From Priestia megaterium (lineage in GTDB: Bacteria > Bacillota > Bacilli > Bacillales > Bacillaceae_H), in assembly GCF_023824195.1 (NCBI RefSeq), contig NZ_CP085442.1, forward strand, positions 3,076,001 through 3,140,000: a DNA stretch of 64,000 nucleotides, given 5' to 3'. The notes under the pieces are model-generated. The model was not told the DNA's origin. It saw only the letters and a program-made list of their open reading frames with translations, and did no database searches. Below are positions 50,873-59,540 of the stretch, one piece after another. The position numbers and the translations under genes are program-made. Every line of letters starts with the position of its first letter. Positions within the stretch are counted from its first letter, which is position 1.

Positions 50873-51142
50873 CTACCAGCTTGCTTTTTTAACACCTGGA
50901 ATTTGTCCTTTGTAGGCCAATTCCCTAAAAGCGATGCGTGACATTTCAAATTTTCTAAGATAGCCTCGCGGACGACCGGTAACGCGACAGCGACTATTTA
51001 AGCGCGTCGGTGAAGAATCTCTAGGCAATTTTTTTAACGCTTCGTAATCTCCTTTTTCCTTCAGCTCTTGGCGTAATTGCGCATACTTCGCTACCATCTC
51101 TTGACGCTTTTGTTCTTTTACAACTTTTGATTTTTTAGCCAA
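50873..51142 (-). CDS. rpsN: Alternative 30S ribosomal protein S14 (zinc-independent, RpsNB/YhzA type)
   Basis: An 89-residue S14 starting [20 protein letters not shown] (with a TTG start at 51142) and ending IPGVKKASW. It lacks the CxxC...CxxC zinc ribbon of the main Bacillus S14 and has the longer zinc-free form, like YhzA. It substitutes for the zinc protein when zinc is short. The frame opens at ATG 51154, but the TTG gives exactly the YhzA start and length with AAAGGATG upstream. A Zur box lies about 40 bases upstream, as expected. Confidence 0.92.
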   Translation of the reverse strand: MAKKSKVVKEQKRQEMVAKYAQLRQELKEKGDYEALKKLPRDSSPTRLNSRCRVTGRPRGYLRKFEMSRIAFRELAYKGQIPGVKKASW

Positions 51143-51181
51143 ACTCTTTGTCATCCTTTCGTTTTATTAATTTTTTATTTG

Positions 51182-51203
51182 AAATACGTAATCATTACGA
51201 TTT
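51182..51203 (-). promoter_or_regulatory. Zur box upstream of the alternative S14 gene
   Basis: The minus strand reads AAATCGTAATGATTACGTATTT, matching the B. subtilis Zur operator core TCGTAATNATTACGA with one mismatch in the outer arm. It implies derepression under zinc limitation. Confidence 0.85.
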
Positions 51204-51554
51204 AATTATTTTGAGCAAGTTACTTTTAAAATTTAATCATATTTTCTTCATTCTTTCAACTTATTTGCTTCCACGCTTACATGCAGCCTACCCCAAGCTG
51301 CTGCATAAACATAAATAAAATTGTATGTCAAATGTAATTAATTCCTTCATCTCCTATATCATACAAAGAGCCCTACATATTCCATATTGTAGGAGGATTT
51401 GTATTTACAGATAATATTTCAATAATATTACAGTTCATTTACATATTAATAACTTCGACAAATTTAGCGGTTATCTAGTATATAATCATCTTAGAAATTC
51501 CAAAAATAATATTTTGCGTACTCAATAAAATATAAAAGTAAAGGTGATTAAAAA

Positions 51555-51830
51555 ATGAAATCGACTGGTATTGTAAGAAAAGTAGATGATTTAGGTCGTA
51601 TCGTAATTCCTAAAGAGTTAAGACGTGTTCTTGAAATAGATGTAAAAGATCCTGTTGAAATTTTTGTTGAAACAGATCGAATTATTTTGAAGAAATATGA
51701 GCCGAACGGTGCTTGTGCGATTACTGGCGAAGTATCTTCTGACAACGTAACAATCGCAGATGGCAAATTAACTTTAAGCCGCGAAGGTATGGAGTTATTA
51801 CTTGAAGAGTTAAAACAACGTAATTTCTAA
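51555..51830 (+). CDS. AbrB-family transition-state regulator
   Basis: A 91-residue swapped-hairpin DNA-binding protein starting MKSTGIVRKVDDLGRIVIP, with the AbrB core 'ELRRVLEIDVKDPVEIFVE', 'IILKKYEPN' and the C-terminal 'GKLTLSREGMELLLEELK' multimerisation region. It is close to both AbrB (about 94) and Abh (92) of B. subtilis; the paralogue is not decided. AAAGGTGATT precedes the ATG. The 350-base upstream region is AT-rich and contains an inverted repeat CCTACA...TGTAGG (51372-51393) of unknown role. Confidence 0.85.
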   Translation: MKSTGIVRKVDDLGRIVIPKELRRVLEIDVKDPVEIFVETDRIILKKYEPNGACAITGEVSSDNVTIADGKLTLSREGMELLLEELKQRNF

Positions 51831-51836
51831 TAATAA

Positions 51837-51872
51837 GAAAAGCAGCTGCTCACATGCAGCTGTTTTTCTTTT
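51837..51872 (+). terminator. Terminator of the AbrB-family gene
   Basis: AGCAGCTGC pairs with GCAGCTG around TCACAT, then T5. Confidence 0.8.
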
Positions 51873-51951
51873 TGTTAAAGTTTTTTCTTCGCTTTCTGAT
51901 TTTCAGATGCTATACTCAGAAGCGAAATACATAATAAAGGAGCCTTTCATC

Positions 51952-52413
51952 ATGACAGTTGAACAAATTACCCATCACTTTTTAGCACATCGAAACGTAA
52001 CTAATGAATTAATCAACAAAATTGAAGCAGGTCACTACGAATACAAGCCTGCCCCGACATCTATGTCCGCTTTTGACTTATCTACGCATATTTTAACATC
52101 TTTTTATGCATTTGCATCAGTGGTAAAATCCGGTGATTTATCTCCACTTGGACAAAAAGCTGATTTTAGCGGTAAGTCATTATCGGACCTTGCAGCTGAA
52201 TATACGAAAAAAACAGTAGACGTATTACGCTCACTTAGCGAAGATGATTTAAACAAAACAATTGACGCAACTGCAGCGTTTGGAAGAAAGCTTCCCGGAA
52301 GACAACTTTTACAAATGGCCATTGACCATGAAATTCATCATAAAGGAAATTTATACGTCTACGTACGTGAGATGGGTCATACAGATCTTCCTCTATTTGT
52401 TCAGTTCGGTTAA
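51952..52413 (+). CDS. DinB-family protein
   Basis: A 153-residue four-helix-bundle protein of the DinB/YfiT-like superfamily. The metal-binding His triad is visible: one in LSTHILTSF and two in 'AIDHEIHHKGNLYVYVREMG'. DinB proteins include bacillithiol-dependent transferases, which fits a Bacillus, but the substrate is unknown. The open frame begins at 51907; AAAGGAGCC before the ATG at 51952 supports the shorter start. Monocistronic. Confidence 0.82.
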   Translation: MTVEQITHHFLAHRNVTNELINKIEAGHYEYKPAPTSMSAFDLSTHILTSFYAFASVVKSGDLSPLGQKADFSGKSLSDLAAEYTKKTVDVLRSLSEDDLNKTIDATAAFGRKLPGRQLLQMAIDHEIHHKGNLYVYVREMGHTDLPLFVQFG

Positions 52414-52437
52414 TAGCTATAAAATAGTTCATGCTTG

Positions 52438-52473
52438 TAAGCGCCCAAGCTAAAAGTTTGGTGCGCTTTTTCT
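52438..52473 (+). terminator. Terminator of the DinB-family gene
   Basis: AAGCGCCCAA pairs with TTTGGTGCGCTT (mismatched interior) followed by T5. Confidence 0.7.
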
Positions 52474-52601
52474 TTGCAGTTTTCGGCATAATAAGTGAGA
52501 TATATGGTATAATTCTATCAATAACTTCATATCTACTATTCAAAGCTTGTTTCTTCTTATAAAACGATAGTCATCATCTTTTACAAAGGAGGAATCACTT
52601 C

Positions 52602-53369
52602 ATGAGTCAAACTGTTAATCAACAAAAAATTGCTCAAGTGTATCATCTTCCGTTTGTTTCTTCATTTGGAGGAAGTGCTATGAACCTTCTTTCTCCTCAA
52701 GCTGGCGAACATATTTTAGATATTGGCTGCGGCACTGGCGAATTTATTTCGCAGCTCAATAAGCTTCATGTCCGTGCAACGGGCATCGATTGCTCTGAAA
52801 ATATGATTGAACAGGCTCGTCATCAGTACCCAACTCTATCCTTTGAACAGTTAAATGCCCTTAACCTTCCTTATTACGAACAATTTGACGCAGTTTTTTC
52901 CAATGCAACTTTACACGACATCCGTCCCCCTCACCTTGTCATTAAAAACATTTACAATGCTTTAAAACCAAATGGCCGATTTGTAGCAGAATTTTGGGGA
53001 AAAGGAAACATGGACGAAATTTTCACAGAAATCATTCGTCAATTTAAAACGTTTGATATCCCGTATAATGATGAAGATTTCCCATGGTACTTTCCTTCTG
53101 TAGCTGAATATTCTTCTCTTTTGGAATCACAGAATTTTCAAGTCACCACGGCTATCCACTACAGCCGTCCCTTCTTGTTAAAAGGGGAAAACGGCTTGCG
53201 TAATTGGCTGGAAACAAATGCAGCCCCTCTTTTTGCTCACGTGACGACAGAAACAAAAAATGTCCTCATTACGCGCTTAGAAAATCGAATGCAAGACAAA
53301 CTATTTCAAAATGGATCTTGGCTAGCAGAAGCTAAACATATACGTGTACATGCTGTAAAACGAGATTAA
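52602..53369 (+). CDS. Class I SAM-dependent methyltransferase
   Basis: A 255-residue methyltransferase with motif I 'ILDIGCGTGEFISQL' and the post-I acidic residue in 'ATGIDCSENMIEQAR', motif II 'FDAVFSNATLHDIR' and a C-terminal cap (about residues 150-240). It resembles trans-aconitate 2-methyltransferase-like proteins; the substrate is not deducible. AAAGGAGG precedes the ATG. Stands alone between terminators. Confidence 0.85.
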   Translation: MSQTVNQQKIAQVYHLPFVSSFGGSAMNLLSPQAGEHILDIGCGTGEFISQLNKLHVRATGIDCSENMIEQARHQYPTLSFEQLNALNLPYYEQFDAVFSNATLHDIRPPHLVIKNIYNALKPNGRFVAEFWGKGNMDEIFTEIIRQFKTFDIPYNDEDFPWYFPSVAEYSSLLESQNFQVTTAIHYSRPFLLKGENGLRNWLETNAAPLFAHVTTETKNVLITRLENRMQDKLFQNGSWLAEAKHIRVHAVKRD

Positions 53370-53403
53370 AAAATGGACGTGATTCTATTCACGTCCATTT
53401 TCG
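53367..53403. terminator. Bidirectional terminator after the methyltransferase
   Basis: AAAATGGACGTG pairs with CACGTCCATTTT around a seven-base loop. Confidence 0.85.
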
Positions 53404-54065
53404 TTAAAGTGCAGCCAATATCCTTTTCCTCGAATCACTTCGATTTCTAAATACGTTCCTATTTTTTTACGAACCCGGTAAATCAGCGCATTCAGCTCTT
53501 CCGCTGCTACTAGAATTTCTCCATTTGACTCTACTCGTTCAGGCCAAACGCTTTTTTTTAATGCTTCTTTTGAAACAAATTGATTGTTGTATTCTAGAAG
53601 ATAAGCTAAGCACGCGTATTCTTTATCTGACAGAATATACGTTTCCTCTTTTACTTTTACTTTCTGCAAAATTGGATCTAATGTGTAAAATGGCTTATTT
53701 ATTTGTTTTAGCAAAGGTCCTAAATCGAGGGTTGCATCCATATCATCATTTCTAAATACTAAAGCTGCCTCCTCATTTGCTAAGGTAATGACATCCTGCT
53801 CTTTCAATAAACGAGGGGTTCCAGGCTGTAACTCTTCTCCGTTTACTTTAGTCCCGTGTTTACTAAACAAGTCTGTAATGAAAAATGCATTGCTTTCGTA
53901 CGTTACTTCAAAATGCTTGCGTGAAATGTAAGCACTTTGAAAGGCCAGATAAGGCTCCCATTCTTCACTGCTTCGTCCGATAATACAGGCTTTATCTTTT
54001 GGAATAGGCACGGAAGCTCCTTCATAAAAAGGAGCACCGTTCCGAATAATCAACATACCGTTCAT
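53385..54065 (-). CDS. FHA domain fused to an OmpR-type winged helix
   Basis: A 226-residue protein with an N-terminal FHA domain (about residues 5-105; landmarks CIIGRSSE, ISRKHFEV and 'TDLFSKHGTKVNGEELQPG') and a C-terminal Trans_reg_C winged helix (about 125-222; 'LSDKEYACLAYLLEYNNQFVSKE' in part and 'VRKKIGTYLEIEVIRGKGYWLHF'). FHA binds phosphothreonine, so this is predicted to couple a Ser/Thr kinase signal to DNA binding. The ribosome-binding site is weak (GAGTGTGAG before the ATG). No kinase gene lies nearby. Confidence 0.85.
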   Translation of the reverse strand: MNGMLIIRNGAPFYEGASVPIPKDKACIIGRSSEEWEPYLAFQSAYISRKHFEVTYESNAFFITDLFSKHGTKVNGEELQPGTPRLLKEQDVITLANEEAALVFRNDDMDATLDLGPLLKQINKPFYTLDPILQKVKVKEETYILSDKEYACLAYLLEYNNQFVSKEALKKSVWPERVESNGEILVAAEELNALIYRVRKKIGTYLEIEVIRGKGYWLHFNENGRE

Positions 54066-54384
54066 TGTTTGCTCACACTCTTTTTTTAAAATTTTCTGAC
54101 TCTTATCATGTAATTATAACACTCACATTTATTGAGATTTCTTCCAACTTTGGATAACATCATAGTATAGTCAGTTATATGATAAAGGTTGTTGTCATGT
54201 AAGTAAACCTTTAGAGCAGTCCTTTTCTAACTGGAAAAATACGTATTCTTTGCCCTGCTGTAACGGGGATACAATTTTTTTGTAAAATAATTTGATTTTT
54301 AGTAACTTTGACATATGTCCTCTCTTTTTAAAGCAGAGTAAAATAGGAAAATACGTGAAATATTTACATAATGGAGGAAGACCA
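54066..54384. other. Intergenic region before the 44-residue membrane protein
   Basis: About 320 AT-rich bases between divergent genes. It must hold both promoters, but none is clear by eye; a TTGACA (about 54309) has no well-spaced -10. No other ORF is supported. Confidence 0.35.
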
Positions 54385-54519
54385 ATGGGACGTTTGCCAA
54401 AAGATAGAGAAATTCAAGCGATTAAACGACGCGTTGCACTGGTATTGTTAATTATTGGATCATTTATTTTAACAGGTGCTAGCTTTAGCATTTATTGGTT
54501 TATGATGTTAAAAATATAA
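54385..54519 (+). CDS. Small single-pass membrane protein (44 residues)
   Basis: Starts MGRLPKDREIQAIKRRVALV, a basic cytoplasmic head, followed by one long membrane segment (LLIIGSFILTGASFSIYWFM) and ends MLKI. TGGAGGA precedes the ATG at 54385; the longer frame from 54292 has no such site. A strong terminator follows directly. Function unknown; conserved spacing of site, ORF and terminator argues that it is real. Confidence 0.65.
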   Translation: MGRLPKDREIQAIKRRVALVLLIIGSFILTGASFSIYWFMMLKI

Positions 54520-54537
54520 GATTTTTTTATAAAATAA

Positions 54538-54574
54538 AGAAAAAAGACATGGTTTTGTTCCCATGTCTTTTTTA
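54538..54574. terminator. Bidirectional terminator between the small membrane gene and cobT
   Basis: AAAAAGACATGG pairs with CCATGTCTTTTT around a TTTTGTTC loop. Confidence 0.88.
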
Positions 54575-54577
54575 GGT

Positions 54578-55615
54578 TTATTCTTTCTCAGACACTCCCG
54601 CAGATTGAAACGTGGCCATATTGGCAATCATCAGTGAAGCTGAGTGCAGCAGCGGAAATGTAACAGCAGCTCCACTTCCCTCACCTAACCGAAGATTGAG
54701 ATTGAGAAGCGGTTTCTTGCCAAGAAGCTTCATTGCACACGAATGACCTTGTTCAACAGATTGGTGACTAGCAAACATATAGTCTCTTGCTTGTGTATTG
54801 ATTTCTGTCGCTAGAAGGGCTGCAACTGTACAAATAAAACCATCTACTAAAATAGGAATACGGTGAGCAGCTGCCGCCAACATAGCACCTGTCATCCCGG
54901 CAATTTCAAGGCCCCCTATTTTACTAATAATATCAATCGGATCCTGAGGGTTAATGTGCCTGTTTTGCAGCGCTTCTTCAATCACGTTCACTTTGTGGCG
55001 CAGTTGTTCGTCAGAAATTCCTGTGCCCATTCCTGCAAGCTTAGAGACTTTTTCTCCTGTCAATACAGCTAAAATAGCCGTGCTTGACGTAGTATTTCCG
55101 ATGCCCATTTCTCCTACAATCAAACATTTAATTCCTTGGGCAATAAGCTCTTCAGCTTCTTCATATCCGACTTGAACAGCCAATTCTGCCTCACTGCGCG
55201 TCATCGCGTCTTCTTTATAAAAACTTGCCGTGCCCAGCTTCACTTTGCGTTGTACAAGGTCCTTATGGGAAAGGTCAGAAGCAATGCCGATGTCAATCAG
55301 TTTGAACTGGGCATCTATTTGCTGACTAAACACGTTAATAGCTGCTCCTCCCTGCAAAAAATTCAGCGCCATTTGTGCCGTTACGTCTTGCGGATAAGCT
55401 GAAACTCCTTCTTTTACAATTCCATGATCGCCTGCAAAAACGAGGACTCCCGGCGGCGTGACTGTCGGAAAAACTTCCCCGGTCATGGCCGCTAATTCAA
55501 CTGCTATTTCTTCGAGTCTTCCAAGGCTTCCTATTGGTTTGGTTAATGTATCAATATAGCGTGCCGCTTTTTCACCAGCGCTTGTTTGAAGCGCTGGAAT
55601 ATAAACGTTTATCAT
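54578..55615 (-). CDS. cobT: Nicotinate-nucleotide-dimethylbenzimidazole phosphoribosyltransferase
   Basis: A 345-residue CobT. Signatures are 'LTKPIGSLGRLEEIAVELA', 'VFAGDHGIVKEGVSAYP', 'EMGIGNTTSSTAIL', and the C-terminal 'RLGEGSGAAVTFPL' with the catalytic Glu. It makes alpha-ribazole phosphate for the lower ligand of cobalamin. It stands alone here; no cobalamin riboswitch or further cob gene is visible nearby, so the enzyme may serve cobinamide salvage or a pathway encoded elsewhere. AAGGAG precedes the ATG. Confidence 0.94.
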   Translation of the reverse strand: MINVYIPALQTSAGEKAARYIDTLTKPIGSLGRLEEIAVELAAMTGEVFPTVTPPGVLVFAGDHGIVKEGVSAYPQDVTAQMALNFLQGGAAINVFSQQIDAQFKLIDIGIASDLSHKDLVQRKVKLGTASFYKEDAMTRSEAELAVQVGYEEAEELIAQGIKCLIVGEMGIGNTTSSTAILAVLTGEKVSKLAGMGTGISDEQLRHKVNVIEEALQNRHINPQDPIDIISKIGGLEIAGMTGAMLAAAAHRIPILVDGFICTVAALLATEINTQARDYMFASHQSVEQGHSCAMKLLGKKPLLNLNLRLGEGSGAAVTFPLLHSASLMIANMATFQSAGVSEKE

Positions 55616-55777
55616 ATGTACAGCTCCTTTATTTCAGCAAATGTCTACCGTTTAATTTAACAGGATTTTGTTTATTCTGGCTAGTCTTTTTTAAAGTAGA
55701 TAATTGGATAGAGTTCCCAAGACTTAGTTATACTAGTAAGAGTTGCGTATAGGCAGTATTTTGAAAGGAAAGATTTT

Positions 55778-56644
55778 ATGACAACGAAACAGCACAAAAA
55801 GGAAAAGGCAGGTCGGCTCATTTATCGCTACATTATGATGTTAATTGGGGCTTCCCTGGCTGCCGTTTCTATCGAATTATTTTTAGTCCCAAATTCCGTA
55901 ATTGACGGCGGTATTATCGGTATTTCTCTAATTTTAGTTTACTTAACGAAATTGCCGTTCAGTCTTCTTATCATCATCTTTAATCTCCCTTTTTTATATA
56001 GTGGATACAAACAAATTGGTCGTAACTTCTGCTTTTCATCTATGTTTGCAGTTGTTGCTTTATCCATTGTAGAATCTCAATTGCACCATGTTCCAGCTGT
56101 AACATCTGAACCGCTTCTTGCTACTGTATTTGGCGGGCTGCTGTTAGGAGCAGGTGTAGGAACGGTCATTCGTCACGGCGGAGCGTTAGATGGAACTGAG
56201 ATTTTAGGTATTTTATTAACAAAAAAAATCCCGTTTTCTGTGGGCGAATTTGTGATGTTTTTAAATATCTTCATTTTTGCTTGGGCAGGGTTTGTGCTAG
56301 GTTGGGAACAGGCCATGTACTCTATCCTTACGTACTATATTGCTTCTAAAACAATCGATGCGATTATTCAAGGGCTTGATGAAACAAAAGCAGCTTTTAT
56401 TGTTTCAAATCACTATGAAGAGCTATCAGACGCTATTACGCATCGTCTAGGCCGCGGCGTGACGAAGCTGTATGGTAAAGGTGGATTTGAAGGTACAGAA
56501 AAAGAAGTCATATACGTAGTTGTGACGCGTTTAGAAATTACCAAGCTTAAGACCATTATTTCCGAAATTGATCCGCATGCATTTACAACCATTATGGATA
56601 CCCAAGAAGCGCATGGCGGTAAATTCAAATCAGCCATCCACTAA
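55778..56644 (+). CDS. YitT-family membrane protein with DUF2179 domain
   Basis: A 288-residue protein with five membrane segments in the YitT_membrane domain (about residues 15-210) containing '[14 protein letters not shown]' and '[16 protein letters not shown]', followed by a cytoplasmic DUF2179 domain (about 220-280; '[25 protein letters not shown]'). This is the usual long architecture of Bacillus YitT/YpjC/YvjA proteins, of unknown function. TTGAAAGGAAAG precedes the ATG. A second, shorter family member without DUF2179 lies at 59541. Confidence 0.87.
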   Translation: MTTKQHKKEKAGRLIYRYIMMLIGASLAAVSIELFLVPNSVIDGGIIGISLILVYLTKLPFSLLIIIFNLPFLYSGYKQIGRNFCFSSMFAVVALSIVESQLHHVPAVTSEPLLATVFGGLLLGAGVGTVIRHGGALDGTEILGILLTKKIPFSVGEFVMFLNIFIFAWAGFVLGWEQAMYSILTYYIASKTIDAIIQGLDETKAAFIVSNHYEELSDAITHRLGRGVTKLYGKGGFEGTEKEVIYVVVTRLEITKLKTIISEIDPHAFTTIMDTQEAHGGKFKSAIH

Positions 56645-56711
56645 CTTATACATAAGCGTGGATTTCTCTGAGCATGCTAATAGCTGACTACCCGTAAAGG
56701 AGCTCACCACA

Positions 56712-57068
56712 ATGAAAGAACAAATGTCCAACTTATTTCACCAATTAAAACAGTCGGTTTCCGATGTATCTGATAAGTTATATGACAAAGTACATACGCT
56801 GCAATCATCACCAGGAGTGAGTGTGTTTGAACTGTATGAATGGATTAAAGAAAATCCAAGCACAAGCGTACAAAAGCAAACGCTGCTCGGGATTTCGTAC
56901 TCTTTCTATACACTCCACGCAGACGGCGTTTTTTTCTATATGGAAACGAAATATGATTATTTACTTTACATGACTATTTATAGTCCAACACGTCATTATT
57001 TCACCTATCATTCTTACAGAGATTCTTTATCAACCGTGACTCCCTTGACGTTTCCTATTACTAAATAA
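56712..57068 (+). CDS. Unknown soluble protein downstream of YitT
   Basis: A 118-residue protein with a helical N-terminus (LFHQLKQSVSDVSDKLYDKVH) and an aromatic-rich beta C-terminus (YSFYTLHADGVFFYMETKYDYLLYMTIYSP). Not recognised. It begins 68 bases after the YitT-family gene with AAAGGAG before the ATG and is ended by a terminator, so it may be cotranscribed with it. Confidence 0.6.
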   Translation: MKEQMSNLFHQLKQSVSDVSDKLYDKVHTLQSSPGVSVFELYEWIKENPSTSVQKQTLLGISYSFYTLHADGVFFYMETKYDYLLYMTIYSPTRHYFTYHSYRDSLSTVTPLTFPITK

Positions 57069-57069
57069 T

Positions 57070-57099
57070 AAAAAGCTCCTCAATCGAGGAGCTTTCTTT
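57070..57099. terminator. Bidirectional terminator
   Basis: AAAAGCTCCTC pairs with GAGGAGCTTT around AATC; serves the unknown gene at 56712 and the small minus-strand ORF. Confidence 0.85.
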
Positions 57100-57105
57100 A
57101 TATGG

Positions 57106-57204
57106 TTATCTTCCTTTTCGGACTTTAAAGATAAACAGCGCAAGTAAAAAACCGCTCGTCGCAGTTACTATTTTCCACGCGTTTAAGATTGGATTTTTTT
57201 TCAA
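57106..57204 (-). CDS. Small membrane protein (32 residues, TTG start)
   Basis: The frame reads MKKNPILNAWKIVTATSGFL then LALFIFKVRKGR from a TTG at 57204, with AAGGAAGGAG seven bases upstream. One membrane segment between basic ends. The gene ends a few bases before a terminator. Missed by simple length cut-offs; function unknown. Confidence 0.6.
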   Translation of the reverse strand: MKKNPILNAWKIVTATSGFLLALFIFKVRKGR

Positions 57205-57396
57205 GGTCCTGCTCCTTCCTTGCGGCTATACTAAAAATAGGATGGCCGCCTTTCAAACAGCTAGTCCAACTTCTCCCTACTATTGATACGATCATCTAAC
57301 ATATAGCCCACCGACATTTTCATCAATTTCACTTTTCATACTATAACATATTTTTGCCATTTAGTAGAAGTCTTAAAAGTAAAAGCTGCACTTCTC

Positions 57397-57843
57397 TTAA
57401 AAAAAACGGTATTGAATCCCTGCATTTTCTTTACCGTTCATTTTGTGATAAAGGTTTTGAGCAACTTTATTTTCACTGCTGCACTCAGCGGTCATACCTG
57501 CAAACTCATACTTTTGAGAATAGGCAAGGCAGATCTTAAACAAACGTTCACCAATTTTATTTCCTCTGTTTAAAGGAGATACGTACAAGTCTTTTAAGAC
57601 GGCTGTTTCTTTAAAATAATAGGTGTTCCACGATACGTACACCGTCGCAAAACCTACTAGTTTCCCTTCCAATTCAGCAACAAACTGGATACCGTAGGAA
57701 GGATTATTCAATAAGCGCTTAATATGTAAAGTTAAAGCTTTCCGGGAAGGGTCAGGCTGCTCACAGAATTTTACTATATATTCTTGCATTAACGTAGCCA
57801 GTCGCTCTCGATCAGTTTCAACCGCTTGTCGAATGACAACCAT
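57397..57843 (-). CDS. GNAT-family N-acetyltransferase
   Basis: A 148-residue acetyltransferase with the acetyl-CoA motif 'LYVSPLNRGNKIGERLFKICL' (R-G-x-x-I-G), a substrate strand 'LVGFATVYVSWNT' and a C-terminal 'AQNLYHKMNGKENAGIQYRFF' typical of GNAT proteins. Substrate unknown. AAAGGAG precedes the ATG. No clear terminator follows before 57204. About 190 bases between this gene and the small ORF hold no other feature I can support. Confidence 0.82.
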   Translation of the reverse strand: MVVIRQAVETDRERLATLMQEYIVKFCEQPDPSRKALTLHIKRLLNNPSYGIQFVAELEGKLVGFATVYVSWNTYYFKETAVLKDLYVSPLNRGNKIGERLFKICLAYSQKYEFAGMTAECSSENKVAQNLYHKMNGKENAGIQYRFF

Positions 57844-58000
57844 TTAATCACTCCTTTTAGCTCAACGCTCTTAACATAATTCGATAGCCATACTTTTTTT
57901 CCTTTCGTTTTCGTGAAAAGCTTCCTACTTTTACAAAAGGGGTATTTAAAAAACAACCTTATACAGCTTATGCTTGAGGGAGGAAAATGCGGTGTTTCTA

Positions 58001-58030
58001 AAAAAAAGGTTGCACAAAGCAACCTTTCTT
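58001..58030 (-). terminator. Terminator of the MFS transporter gene
   Basis: Minus strand AAAGGTTGC pairs with GCAACCTTT around TTTGT, followed by seven T. Confidence 0.85.
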
Positions 58031-59198
58031 AGCCATAAAGCGCATAATTTCGTAAGAATAAACCTACACAGCCGCTGATTACAACCAGTCCTCCTGCTGT
58101 TAGAAACGCCGCCGTCACATTTAGCGAAGCAACAGCTCCAAGCAGCAGCACCGAAAGCCCAAACGTCACATATGAAACGCTCAGCGTAGCGGAAAGTACC
58201 TTAGAAAGCTTTTCTAAAGGAACGGCCGTTTGTGTAAGCGTGTAAGAACACGTAGCGCTTATTTGAAGGGCAATGCCAATAGCAAAACTAAGTAAAAGTG
58301 AAAGAAAAGGAGCAGACATCACTCCGAACAACAATGTAAAGAAACCTGATAAAAGGCTGCCTAGTGTTACGATATGATAAAGACTTTTCTCTTGTTCAAC
58401 TGAAATCTTCAACAAAATGAAACCTCCAAGAACCGTTCCAACAAAAAAACTGCTGTTGATATAGCCCCACCAAGCTTCATTTTTATTTAATATCTCTTTC
58501 ACAAACACGTAGACAATAGCTGATGCCCAAACGCCGGCAGCCATCCCCTCTAAAACCTCCATGACTAATAAAACCCGCAGGCGCGGATAATGCCAAATTA
58601 GCTTCCATCCCTCTTTTAACCCTTGTTTTTGCTTCGTTTTAGAAGAATGAACGTTAATGCGAATGGCCTGCATGAATACGAGTGACAAACTGTATAACGA
58701 AAATGACAGCCATAAAAGGCCAGTAGCATCCCAGCTAATGATCAGAAAGCTTCCAAGCGGATAGGCTGCAATTTGAATCGTTTGATCCGTGACATTAAAC
58801 ATACTGTTCCATTTTAACAGCTTCTCTTTATCTACTAAATGAGGAAGCATAGAGCTTTGAACCGGAGCTGCCCACCCATCGAAAAAAGCAATAAGCGCCA
58901 CGCAGCACAGCATGCTGATAAGCGACATATGCCACAAGAAAAACATAGACAAAACACTGGTTTTTAACAGCTGAGACACAACAAGAATACGCTTAGCCCT
59001 GTAGCGATCTATAAGAAAAGGCACAGTAAAACTGCTCAAAAACTTAGCAGTCGTAATGGTAAACGGAATGCATGAAAGGAGCACAGGAGAACTATTTTGA
59101 GCGTAAAGAATGCTGATTAACGCAACAATATATAATACATCTGCTAAATTGGCTTGGCTTTGACCAAACCATAAAAAAAGTACGGAACGATTTTTCAC
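58029..59198 (-). CDS. MFS transporter
   Basis: A 389-residue major-facilitator protein with about eleven or twelve membrane segments. It has the A-like motif near residue 62 ('FLIDRYRAKRILVVSQLL') and a central loop of about 25 residues (HSSKTKQKQGLKEGWKLIW). Closest resemblance is to bacterial MFS_3-type exporters that pump macrolides or enterobactin-like molecules; substrate is not inferable. Starts with GTG at 59198 after AGAGGGA. Confidence 0.82.
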   Translation of the reverse strand: MKNRSVLFLWFGQSQANLADVLYIVALISILYAQNSSPVLLSCIPFTITTAKFLSSFTVPFLIDRYRAKRILVVSQLLKTSVLSMFFLWHMSLISMLCCVALIAFFDGWAAPVQSSMLPHLVDKEKLLKWNSMFNVTDQTIQIAAYPLGSFLIISWDATGLLWLSFSLYSLSLVFMQAIRINVHSSKTKQKQGLKEGWKLIWHYPRLRVLLVMEVLEGMAAGVWASAIVYVFVKEILNKNEAWWGYINSSFFVGTVLGGFILLKISVEQEKSLYHIVTLGSLLSGFFTLLFGVMSAPFLSLLLSFAIGIALQISATCSYTLTQTAVPLEKLSKVLSATLSVSYVTFGLSVLLLGAVASLNVTAAFLTAGGLVVISGCVGLFLRNYALYG

Positions 59199-59540
59199 GA
59201 CAATCCCTCTTTCTTTTTAGTATGACTGAAAAGAAAGAGAATCCTACACGTAATCAACCCCTTTATATAGCGGCTTGCTCTTATCGACTTATTACAATCG
59301 TATGCTTTTTACAGAATACAACTTTTTTATATATTAAAAAATACAAACAGTTAAACAGTATTGTAAAAAATCAAGAAATTGTCGTGAAAACGAAGTTAGA
59401 TTAACTATAGGATATCAGAGTTATAGAATCAATACTTTTTACATAATTTTCTTTTTTCTTCTTCTTCTTTACTTCTAAATAACCTAAGCTTGCCATATAC
59501 ATAGATGGACGAGTACTCCTATTAAAATTTAACGTATAGG
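59199..59540. other. Intergenic region between the MFS gene and the short YitT gene
   Basis: About 340 AT-rich bases. A 60-codon frame (59222-59404) opens here but has no ribosome-binding site and unnatural composition. Divergent promoters must lie here; none is clear by eye. Confidence 0.4.

Noticed and set aside
59222..59404. 60-codon frame in the gap before the short YitT gene
   Set aside because: No ribosome-binding site, unlikely composition, and it overlaps the promoter region of the divergent MFS gene.
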